A stretch of DNA of 8,261 nt from assembly GCA_013151115.1 (NCBI GenBank), contig JAADIW010000040.1, forward strand, positions 1 to 8,261, read 5' to 3'. This DNA is from Caldisericota bacterium (GTDB lineage Bacteria; Bipolaricaulota; Bipolaricaulia; Bipolaricaulales; Bipolaricaulaceae). The translations under genes were made by a program, and so were the position numbers. Of the stretch, positions 1 through 5,827 are shown in pieces (positions within the stretch are counted from its first letter, which is position 1; each line of letters starts with the position of its first letter). The notes beneath the pieces were generated by a model that had not been told where the DNA came from, did no database searches, and was given only the letters and a program-made list of their open reading frames with translations.

Positions 1-1
1 G

Positions 2-727
2 GATCGCGTCCCCCCCGAGCTGGAAGGGGCGCGCACCGACGTGGTGGAGGTGGGCGTGGTGCGGGTGCCCGCGCCCGCCACGGCCGGGCGGCGGGGGAGG
101 ATGCGCCCGGCCCCCGGCGGCTGTTCGGTGGGGCACGTCCGTTCCACCGCGGGCACGTTGGGGTGCCTTGTCCGGCGCGGCGACCGGACCTTCATCCTCT
201 CCAACAACCACGTCCTCGCGGCGACGAACCTCGGGGTGAGGGGCGACTACATCCTCCAGCCGGGCCCCGGCGACGGGGGGCGCGTCCCCGAGGACGGGAT
301 CGCGGAGTTGGCCGACTACGTGAGGCTCGATTTCGCAGGGGAGAACGCGATGGACGCGGCCCTGGCGCGGCCGTTCTCCAGGGAACTGGTGTCCCCGGAG
401 ATCCTGGAGGTGGGGGAACCCGCCGGGTGGACGGAGCCCGAGCTCCGGGCGGAGGTGGTCAAATCGGGCCGTACCACCGGGCTCACCCGGGGCGAGATCG
501 GCGTGGTGGAGGCGACCATCGATGTCCTATACGGGCTCGCGCGGGTACGGTTCGTGGGTCAATGCGTGGTCACGACGCCGGGATTCTCCGCCGGGGGCGA
601 TTCGGGCTCGGCCGTGGTCCTCCCCGGGACCAAGGAAGTCGTGGGGCTCCTCTTCGCCGGCTCTGAAGAGGCCACGGTCTTCACCCCCATCGGGCGGGTG
701 CTGTCCGCGCTGGACGTCGAGCTCTGA
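2..727 (+). CDS. Trypsin-fold serine protease, 5'-truncated
   Basis: The reading frame is open from position 2 to the TGA at 725-727, so the N-terminus lies before the window; the GTG at 41 is an internal codon rather than a convincing start, because the residues before it (PPELEGARTDVVEVG) read as normal protein and no ribosome binding site precedes it. The visible part resembles a chymotrypsin-fold bacterial protease. TLGCLVRRGDRTFILSNNHVLA carries the catalytic His (codon 209-211), NAMDAALARP the Asp (codon 353-355), and GGDSGSAVV the nucleophilic Ser (codon 602-604); KSGRTTG between them is typical of this family. All three triad residues are present, so the enzyme should be active. No signal peptide can be judged because the N-terminus is missing. 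Substrate and cell location are unknown. It converges with the next gene across only 15 bases. Family call is firm; specific role is not. Confidence 0.85.
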   Translation, partial: DRVPPELEGARTDVVEVGVVRVPAPATAGRRGRMRPAPGGCSVGHVRSTAGTLGCLVRRGDRTFILSNNHVLAATNLGVRGDYILQPGPGDGGRVPEDGIAELADYVRLDFAGENAMDAALARPFSRELVSPEILEVGEPAGWTEPELRAEVVKSGRTTGLTRGEIGVVEATIDVLYGLARVRFVGQCVVTTPGFSAGGDSGSAVVLPGTKEVVGLLFAGSEEATVFTPIGRVLSALDVEL

Positions 728-735
728 GGTCAGAG
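722..735. terminator. Short inverted repeat between convergent genes
   Basis: CTCTGA-GG-TCAGAG is a perfect 6-base inverted repeat that includes the stop codon of the protease gene and lies 8 bases from the stop of the convergent gene. With a realistic 4-base loop the stem is only 5 bp, and the following T run on the + strand is three bases long. It may act as a weak two-way terminator, but it is too short to be sure. Confidence 0.25.
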
Positions 736-742
736 GGGCGTT

Positions 743-1117
743 TCAGCTCCCCAGCCGGAATTCGAACTCCAACAGAGAGAAGCCGTGCGCTCGGTTGTAT
801 TCCTTCGCCACGTTGTAAGCATCTAAGGCGGAGTAGATCGACCACCCCAACTGGGCGAGCGGGGTCACATAGGCCAGGAAGGGGTTCAGGGTGATGACGG
901 CCATATAGTAGCCCACGGTGGGGATGGCCACCGCTACGAGGAAGTGCACCAATGCCTTGTCCGGCTCTCCGTTCAGGTACTGTCCCAGCCCCGGGATGAG
1001 GAACGAGGCGAGCCCGTAGACCACGGGATCCCGTGGCCCCTCCTGGGCGGCCGCGACCGGGGTAAACAGGGCAAGCGCGCCCAGAATGATGACCAACGGC
1101 ATCGCGATTTTGCCCAT
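743..1117 (-). CDS. Small secreted/membrane protein of unknown function, TM2/DUF5683-like
   Basis: A 124-residue protein. Residues 1-24 look like a cleavable signal peptide (hydrophobic core, then VAAA before QEG). After it comes PGLGQYLNGEPDKAL (residues 42-56), a glycine-rich turn resembling that in small TM2-domain and DUF5683-type membrane proteins, then hydrophobic stretches at about 57-77 and 80-97. The C-terminal part has YSALDAYNVAKEYN (95-108), also typical of that loose group, and ends in LLEFEFRLGS, which could be a beta strand. The ATG at 1117 is preceded by AGGAG three bases upstream and a G-run at about nine bases; the next Met (codon 6) has poorer spacing. It sits downstream of the ABC importer genes on the same strand but beyond a strong hairpin, so it may be transcribed separately. 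No function can be assigned; the family link rests on motif likeness only. Confidence 0.7.
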   Translation of the reverse strand: MGKIAMPLVIILGALALFTPVAAAQEGPRDPVVYGLASFLIPGLGQYLNGEPDKALVHFLVAVAIPTVGYYMAVITLNPFLAYVTPLAQLGWSIYSALDAYNVAKEYNRAHGFSLLEFEFRLGS

Positions 1118-1182
1118 CTTCTCCTACCCCCTTTCGTCCCGCCAGTCTAATGGAATCCCACGCCGATCCCAAACCGAAACGT

Positions 1183-1214
1183 GGGGGCAGGGCCCAGCTT
1201 CGGGCCCCGCCCCC
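1183..1214 (-). terminator. GC-rich hairpin terminator after ugpB-like gene
   Basis: Two 13-base arms (1183-1195 and 1202-1214) pair around a 6-base loop. Twelve pairs are Watson-Crick. The remaining pair is A:C on the + strand but G:U in RNA made from the - strand, so the hairpin is complete only for leftward transcription. It begins 21 bases after the ugpB-like stop codon. The tail beyond it (ACGTTTCGGTTTGGG in the leftward direction) is only partly T-rich, so termination may be incomplete or factor-assisted. Confidence 0.65.
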
Positions 1215-1235
1215 GGCCGGTGTCCACCCGCGGGG

Positions 1236-2534
1236 CTATTTCCTGAACGGTTCGAGCTCGGCGTTGGCCTGGCGCTGTGCTTCCTCAAGGGCTTCCTCGG
1301 GAGAGGCCTCGCCGAGGATGGCGCGGGCGAGCTGGTCGAAAAGGATCTTCGTGACCTTGGCACGGTTATAGCACGCGAATTCCTTGTGGGCGTACGCCAG
1401 CTGATCCCGGGCCACGAGATACTCCGGATGTTCGGCGGTGAAGGCGCTCATGAGTTCGGTGTCATATGCGGAACGCCGTACCGCGATGTAGCCCGATTTT
1501 ATCGACCACTCGGCCACCTTCTCCGGTGATGTCATCCAACGCACGAAGGTCCAGGCGGCCTTCCGGTGGTCCTCGGGGATGCCCTTGAAGATGTAGAAGT
1601 TACCGCCGCCCGTGGGGGTGCCGTAACAGCTAAGGCCGGGCATGAACGCCACCCCGAACTCGAACGAGGCGTTGTTGCGGATGTGGGTGAGGCTGCCGGT
1701 GGAGTGGTAGATCATCGCCGCCCGTCCGGCGAGGAAATCGGAGGGTACCGTGCCCCAGTTGATATAGCCGTTGGGCATGATCTTGTAATAGACGGAGAGA
1801 TCGCGGAAGAACCGAAGCGCGGTCAGGACGTGCTGGCTGGTGAAGTAAACCTCGGTGCCGTCGTCGCTCACGATCTTCACCTCGTTGCAGCCGGGGCAGC
1901 CCGTTTGGTAGATGAAGGCCTCGAAGTTCCAGATGAACCCCCCGCTGAATGGGACCTCGAGCCCCCAGCGGGTGACCGAGCCATCGGGGGCGCGTTGGGT
2001 GAGCATGAGCCCGTACTCCACGAGCTCGTCCCACGTAGTCGGCGGCTTATCGGGATCGAGCCCGACCTCCCGGAAAAGGTCCTTGTTGTAATAGAGGATA
2101 GGCGTGCTGCGCTGGAAGGGAATGGACCAGATCTTGCCCTCGAGGAGGGAGTTCGCCATCAGGGCGGGGAAGAAGTCATCGATGTATTCCTGGCCATCCG
2201 CGTCGTCGGCGATGAAATCGTCCAGGGGAACGATGGCATCGATGGCCTTGAGGGTGAAGAGGTCGGTGGAGAGGAGGATCGCCACGTCCGGTGGGGTCCC
2301 GCCGAGGATGGCGGCCTGGACCTTGAGCAAGGTGTCGTTGTACCCGCCGGCGAAAACGGGGGTCACCTGGATATCCGGGTGTGCCGCGTTGAACTCCGCC
2401 ACCATGGCCTCGATAACCTTTGCCAGCGGGCCGGCTACCGACACGGGATAGTAGAAGGTGAGCTTCACCGGTTCGGCCACGAGCCCCACACTCACCCCGA
2501 GGATGAAAACAAACACCGCCAAGTACCTGCGCAT
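1236..2534 (-). CDS. ugpB: ABC importer extracellular binding protein, UgpB-like
   Basis: A 432-residue solute-binding protein (SBP family 1), close in length to E. coli UgpB (438), which captures glycerol-3-phosphate and delivers it to the UgpA/UgpE permeases. Residues 1-20 form a signal peptide ending GLVA before EP; there is no lipobox Cys. Blocks recalling UgpB are PFQRSTPILYYNKDLF (139-154), DPDKPPTTWDELVEY (160-174), STGSLTHIR (278-286), a GGG turn (309-311) and KSGYIAVRRSAYD (346-358). Tyr65, Ser143, the TGS at 279-281, the Gly turn and Tyr349 sit where UgpB ligand contacts lie. The UgpB contact Glu (precursor position about 89) aligns by eye with Ser89, so the ligand may differ. Cysteines at 213 and 216 (CPGC), 303 and 388 are unusual extras and could form disulfides outside the cell. 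The start has an ideal AAGGAGGTGG site (2539-2548). It is the third gene of the importer operon. Confidence 0.85.
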   Translation of the reverse strand: MRRYLAVFVFILGVSVGLVAEPVKLTFYYPVSVAGPLAKVIEAMVAEFNAAHPDIQVTPVFAGGYNDTLLKVQAAILGGTPPDVAILLSTDLFTLKAIDAIVPLDDFIADDADGQEYIDDFFPALMANSLLEGKIWSIPFQRSTPILYYNKDLFREVGLDPDKPPTTWDELVEYGLMLTQRAPDGSVTRWGLEVPFSGGFIWNFEAFIYQTGCPGCNEVKIVSDDGTEVYFTSQHVLTALRFFRDLSVYYKIMPNGYINWGTVPSDFLAGRAAMIYHSTGSLTHIRNNASFEFGVAFMPGLSCYGTPTGGGNFYIFKGIPEDHRKAAWTFVRWMTSPEKVAEWSIKSGYIAVRRSAYDTELMSAFTAEHPEYLVARDQLAYAHKEFACYNRAKVTKILFDQLARAILGEASPEEALEEAQRQANAELEPFRK

Positions 2535-2538
2535 CTTT

Positions 2539-2548
2539 CCACCTCCTT
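2539..2548 (-). promoter_or_regulatory. Strong ribosome binding site of ugpB-like gene
   Basis: AAGGAGGTGG with 7 bases between GGAGG and the ATG at 2534. Near-ideal strength and spacing, as expected for a binding protein needed in excess over its permeases. Confidence 0.8.
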
Positions 2549-2594
2549 GTGTTATGTTCCCTTTATTCGACCGAAAACGCTGCTCCCCGTGGGC

Positions 2595-2606
2595 ATCACC
2601 TCCTTA
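2595..2606 (-). promoter_or_regulatory. Perfect 12-base Shine-Dalgarno sequence at ugpE stop
   Basis: TAAGGAGGTGAT is the full complement of the usual 16S rRNA 3' tail (ATCACCTCCTTA). Its TAA is the ugpE-like stop codon. It lies about 60 bases before the ugpB-like start, which has its own strong site, so it does not serve that start directly. An ATG overlaps its end (2596-2594) and opens a 14-codon frame ending at 2552, but a 2-base spacing is too short for normal initiation. It may be a ribosome standby or re-binding site, or the trace of a lost start. Confidence 0.5.
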
Positions 2607-3446
2607 CCCTTTTATTCCTGACTGGGCGTAGATACGGATGAACCACCGTTGGAAGACCACGAAGAGCATGAGCAGCGGGGCGATGACGATGAGGAGGGTC
2701 GCGGTCATCAGGGGCCAGTCGAACCCCGTCTCCTGGGACTTGAACGCCATGGCCAGTCCCAGGGTGAGGGTGCGCTTGCCCGGGGAGTTTATCACCACCA
2801 AGGGCCAGAGGAACTCGTTCCAGTGGTAAATGATGGAGTTCAGGGCGAAGGCGATGAACACGGGTTTTATCAGGGGTAGGTAGACATGTCGGACCAGACC
2901 GAGCCAATTGCATCCATCTATCAAGGCCGCGTCCTCCAATTCCTGGGGCACGGTGCGGAAGGCTTGCCGCAGGAGAAAAGTGCCGAACGCCGAGGCGGCA
3001 TAGGGGAGCATGAGGGCGATCTTGGTGTCCACAAGGCCCAGGGTTTTGATGGTGGTGTAGTTGGGGAAGATCAAGGCGGCCGCGGGGAGCATGAGCTGGA
3101 CGAGGAGCACGTAGAAGAGCAGATCCCTTCCCGGGAACCTCAGCCTGGCGAAGGCATAGGCCGCGGGGATGATGGTCACCATCTGGATGAGGAAGGTCCC
3201 TATGACGACCTGGAAGGTGTTCAGGTAGTACCGTCCCCAGGGGGCCAGCTCGAACGCCCGGGCGAAGTTCTCCCACGTGGGCCGGCGAGTGATCCACTGT
3301 GGCGTGAGACTGAGGGTCTCGGAGACGGGGCGGATGGCGGTGATCACCGTCCACCAGAGGGGCACCACCCAGATGGAGATGACGGCGAGGATGAGCATGA
3401 TGCGCCCCAGGTCCGCGATCGCCCCTCTTTTCCTATGCGCGTTCAT
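2604..3446 (-). CDS. ugpE: ABC importer permease, UgpE-like
   Basis: A 280-residue inner-membrane permease (E. coli UgpE has 281). A cytoplasmic N-terminus is followed by about six hydrophobic segments, near residues 14-36, 77-99, 108-128, 140-160, 195-217 and 246-268. The EAA loop that docks on the ATPase is at 169-190 (ELEDAALIDG followed by YLPL). LMLPAAALIFPNY and LPYAASAFGTFLLRQAF match the UgpE pattern well, as does WNEFLWPLVV (209-218). The ATG at 3446 has GAGGGG 8 bases upstream (3455-3460) and overlaps the end of the ugpA-like gene by 14 bases, so the two are translationally coupled. With the UgpA-like subunit it should form the heterodimeric channel. Family assignment is strong; glycerol-3-phosphate specificity is inferred, because related sugar permeases share these motifs. 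Confidence 0.87.
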   Translation of the reverse strand: MNAHRKRGAIADLGRIMLILAVISIWVVPLWWTVITAIRPVSETLSLTPQWITRRPTWENFARAFELAPWGRYYLNTFQVVIGTFLIQMVTIIPAAYAFARLRFPGRDLLFYVLLVQLMLPAAALIFPNYTTIKTLGLVDTKIALMLPYAASAFGTFLLRQAFRTVPQELEDAALIDGCNWLGLVRHVYLPLIKPVFIAFALNSIIYHWNEFLWPLVVINSPGKRTLTLGLAMAFKSQETGFDWPLMTATLLIVIAPLLMLFVVFQRWFIRIYAQSGIKG

Positions 3447-4314
3447 AGTAGATGCCCCTCTCGAAGACCCGGAAGGCCAGGAGCGTACCGGAGATGAGGA
3501 TCGAGACTTGTATCACCGTGAGGACGGAGGCCTTCCCCAGGTCCCAGTACTGGAAGGCCGTCTGGTAGATGTAAAAGAGGAGGATATTGGTGGAGTTAAA
3601 GGGGCCCGCGTCCTGGGTCATGATGAACACTTGATCGACCCACTGTACCGATCCGATGAGGGCCATCACAACCACGAAAAGGGATATCGGCTTCAAAAGG
3701 GGAAATGTGATGTACCGGAAACGTTGAAACGCACCGGCTCCCTCGATCAGGGCCGCCTCGTAGAGATAAGGGGGTATGTTCTGTAGCCCCGCCAGGAAGA
3801 AGATCATGAAATAGCCCGCTTGTTTCCAAACGGTGACGAACGCGATGGCATGTAACGCCAGACGGGGGTCCTCCAAGAACCGGACCTGCCCGAACCCCAA
3901 CTTTTCCAGGTAATATGGCACCAGCCCGTAACCCGGGATGAAGAGGAAGACCCAAATGGCCCCCAGCGCCACCGTGGGGAGGACCGAGGGATAGTAAACG
4001 GCCAACCGGAACAGGGAGATCCCCCGTAACGCCCGGTTGAGGAGGAGGGCGAGCGCCATGCCGATGATGATGCTGGGCACGATCGTCTCCAACCCGAGCT
4101 GGAAGGTGTTCTTGAGCACCTTCCAAGTGAGGGGATCTTGGAACACCTCGCGGTAGAGGTCGAGGCCGACGAAGACCCGGCGGGGGGTGAAGAGGTTCCA
4201 GCGGAAAAAGCTGTAGTAAACCGACTTGAACACCGGCCAATATGTGAACAGGCCCAGGAAGATGAAGGCCGGCAGGATGAATAAATAAGGTCGAAGAACC
4301 TTTTTCGCCCTCAA
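3433..4314 (-). CDS. ugpA: ABC importer permease, UgpA-like, TTG start
   Basis: A 293-residue permease (E. coli UgpA has 295). Hydrophobic segments lie near residues 9-30, 72-93, 103-126, 155-176, 208-228 and 262-282, with the ATPase-docking EAA loop at 186-205 (EAALIEGAGAFQRFRYITFP). VWKQAGYFMIFFLAGLQNIP (162-181) and IWVFLFIPGYGLV are UgpA-like blocks. The start is TTG at 4314: an in-frame TGA lies 13 codons upstream and the frame has no ATG or GTG at its beginning, so TTG is the only sensible choice. GGGA (4319-4322) is a weak ribosome site four bases before it; alternatively the mRNA is nearly leaderless (see the promoter at 4323-4351). It is the first gene of the importer operon. No ATPase gene (ugpC/malK type) lies in the window. 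Specificity for glycerol-3-phosphate over sugars is inferred. Confidence 0.85.
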   Translation of the reverse strand: MRAKKVLRPYLFILPAFIFLGLFTYWPVFKSVYYSFFRWNLFTPRRVFVGLDLYREVFQDPLTWKVLKNTFQLGLETIVPSIIIGMALALLLNRALRGISLFRLAVYYPSVLPTVALGAIWVFLFIPGYGLVPYYLEKLGFGQVRFLEDPRLALHAIAFVTVWKQAGYFMIFFLAGLQNIPPYLYEAALIEGAGAFQRFRYITFPLLKPISLFVVVMALIGSVQWVDQVFIMTQDAGPFNSTNILLFYIYQTAFQYWDLGKASVLTVIQVSILISGTLLAFRVFERGIYYERA

Positions 4315-4322
4315 CTTATCCC

Positions 4323-4351
4323 AATGTAACGCTTGGGGAGAAGTCCCTCAA
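4323..4351 (-). promoter_or_regulatory. Candidate sigma-70 promoter of ugpABE-like operon
   Basis: Leftward -35 TTGAGG (4346-4351), a 17-base spacer and -10 TACATT (4323-4328); each hexamer matches the consensus at four of six bases. The predicted transcript start, near 4316, lies only about two bases before the TTG start codon. The match is moderate and could be chance; the ideal spacer and position in the mnmA-ugpA gap favour it. Confidence 0.4.
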
Positions 4352-4352
4352 G
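4332..4352 (-). promoter_or_regulatory. Inverted repeat in mnmA-ugpA gap: operator or terminator
   Basis: Read leftward, CTTGaGGGA and TCCCCAAG pair as an 8-bp stem with one bulged A around a CTTC loop. No T tract follows, so it is a poor intrinsic terminator for mnmA. It overlaps the -35 box and spacer of the candidate ugpA promoter, a placement expected of a repressor operator. Both readings are inferences. Confidence 0.35.
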
Positions 4353-4399
4353 GGCGTCCGCGGGAAGCTCCGGACCGTTCGGCTCAGGAGCGATGATAT

Positions 4400-5452
4400 T
4401 TACAGCCAGTGGGGGCGCTCCGGGGCCTCGATCACGCCGCCGCCGAGGACCACCTCGCCACGGTAGAAGACCGCCGCCTGCCCCGGCGTCACCGCCCGCT
4501 GAGGACGTTCGAACACCACCCGGGCTTTGCCCCCCTCCAGGGCGACCTCACAACGGACCGGGGCGGCCCGGTAGCGGATCTGGACCTCACAGGAGAACCG
4601 TGTTCCCGGTGGTTCGCCGGCGATCCACGTGAGCTCCCGGGCCACGAGGCCCCCAGCGTGGAGGGCGGGCTCGGGTCCCACCACCACTGCGTTCCGCTCG
4701 GGATCAAGGGCCACGACGTACAGCGGCTCCCCGGTGGATACCCCCAGGCCCCGTCGCTGGCCCACGGTGTAGTGGGGGAGGCCCCGATGGGTCCCGATGA
4801 CGTTCCCCTCCAGGTCCAAGATAGGACCGGGCGGGGCATCCGGGATCAGGGCGCCGATGCCCTCGGGAGCGAAGCAGAGGTCCTGGGATTCGTGGAGGTA
4901 GGCCGCGGTGAAATCCCGCTCCCTCGCGATCCGCTTCACCTCCTCCTTCGTCATCTCCCCGATGGGGAAGAGGGCGCGGGAGAGCTCCCCCTGCGTGAGG
5001 GAGTAGAGGAAGTAGGACTGGTCCTTCGCGGGGTCCCTGCCCCGGAGGAGGAGCCAGGTTCCGTTTCCCCCGCGGATGCGGGCGTGGTGACCGGTGGCGA
5101 TATAGGGGATGCCCCGCTTCTCCGCCTCCCGCAACAGCAGAGCGAACCTGACCTCCCGGTTGCAGAAGGTGCAGGGATTTGGCGTCCTCCCCTCCCGATA
5201 GGCCCGCAGGGTGGGCTCGATCACCAGCCGACGGAACTCCTCGTGGGCCTGGACGGTCTCGTGGGGGATGCCGAGCTCCTTGGCGGCGAGCGCCGCGGCG
5301 TCCACGGAACAACACTGGTTCTCATACGGCCCCTCGGGATCCCAAAGCCAGAGGGTGATCCCATGGACCTCATAGCCGCGTTCCAGGAGTAGATAGGCAC
5401 AGACGGTGGAGTCCACGCCCCCCGACATCCCCACGAGGACCCGCTCGCCCAT
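4400..5452 (-). CDS. mnmA: tRNA-specific 2-thiouridylase MnmA
   Basis: A 350-residue, full-length MnmA, the cytoplasmic enzyme that activates U34 of the Lys, Glu and Gln tRNAs with ATP and adds sulfur to form 2-thiouridine. The ATP-binding PP-loop is SGGVDS (10-15). NPCTFCN holds Cys94 and Cys97, where Cys97 matches the catalytic Cys of E. coli MnmA (NPDxxCN), and SQDLCF holds the second active Cys193. TGHHAR (120-125), KDQSYFLY (143-150) and HYTVGQRRGLG (227-237) are family signatures, and the C-terminal beta-barrel domain is complete to the TAA. Cys94 in place of Asp gives a CxxC + C pattern, which may hold an iron-sulfur cluster. A Cys pair (47-48, CCSVDAA) also occurs in some MnmA proteins. 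The ATG at 5452 follows the cupin stop by 9 bases, with GGAGG about 15 bases upstream and AAGGG close to the start. Last gene of the three-gene operon. Confidence 0.96.
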   Translation of the reverse strand: MGERVLVGMSGGVDSTVCAYLLLERGYEVHGITLWLWDPEGPYENQCCSVDAAALAAKELGIPHETVQAHEEFRRLVIEPTLRAYREGRTPNPCTFCNREVRFALLLREAEKRGIPYIATGHHARIRGGNGTWLLLRGRDPAKDQSYFLYSLTQGELSRALFPIGEMTKEEVKRIARERDFTAAYLHESQDLCFAPEGIGALIPDAPPGPILDLEGNVIGTHRGLPHYTVGQRRGLGVSTGEPLYVVALDPERNAVVVGPEPALHAGGLVARELTWIAGEPPGTRFSCEVQIRYRAAPVRCEVALEGGKARVVFERPQRAVTPGQAAVFYRGEVVLGGGVIEAPERPHWL

Positions 5453-5461
5453 GCCCTTGGC

Positions 5462-5815
5462 TCACCCCTCCACGTGCGCCGGCACGATGCAGATGAACCT
5501 GAAGGGCCCGGAGCCGGTGTTGCGGAATTGGTGTGCTTCATCCGGGGCCACCAGAACCACCGTCCCGGGCTCCAGGGGGTGGGTTGCGGTCACGGTCCAG
5601 AGTTCCCCCTTCCCCTCCAAGACGACCACCCCGTGCTCGAACGGATGGGAATGCTTGGGCGTGTGCCCCCCGGGGCCCAGCGTGAAGAGGCGCACGGCGA
5701 ACGTGGGCGCCCCATCCTCAGGGCCGATGAGGAGCTGCTTCAGCACGTTTACAGCTTCCACGCCGTCGGAGATATCCCGGGCCTCTACCGCGGAAATTCG
5801 CTTCACCACCGCCAT
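5462..5815 (-). CDS. Small cupin-domain protein
   Basis: A 117-residue single-domain cupin (Cupin_2 type), cytoplasmic. Motif 1 is GGHTPKHSHPFEHGVVVLEG (49-68), giving metal-binding His55 and His57; the position usually held by Glu is His61, with Glu60 just before it, as in the HxHPxEH subgroup. Motif 2 (84-99, GTVVLVAPDEAHQFRN) keeps His95 and Asn99, but the usual Pro and Gly are Ala90 and Asp92. A metal site formed mainly by histidines is therefore likely. Cupins of this size include sugar-phosphate isomerase-like proteins, dioxygenase-like enzymes and pure ligand sensors, so the reaction cannot be named. The ATG at 5815 is preceded by GAGGGGGGAGG and lies 12 bases after the upstream phosphodiesterase stop; the stop precedes mnmA by 9 bases. 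Co-transcription with both neighbours is very likely. Confidence 0.85.
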   Translation of the reverse strand: MAVVKRISAVEARDISDGVEAVNVLKQLLIGPEDGAPTFAVRLFTLGPGGHTPKHSHPFEHGVVVLEGKGELWTVTATHPLEPGTVVLVAPDEAHQFRNTGSGPFRFICIVPAHVEG

Positions 5816-5827
5816 GCCTCCCCCCTC

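Noticed and set aside
2552..2596. 14-codon mini-gene after ugpE
   Set aside because: The start is only two bases from the Shine-Dalgarno core and the peptide has no recognisable feature, so I do not list it as a CDS; the site itself is reported.
1566..2621. Open frame of 351 codons on the + strand opposite the ugpB-like gene
   Set aside because: It is antisense to a clear gene in GC-rich DNA, lacks recognisable domains and has acidic/glycine-rich shadow composition.
4409..5392. Open frame of 327 codons on the + strand opposite mnmA
   Set aside because: It is a shadow of a well-conserved gene; no motifs and no ribosome site seen.
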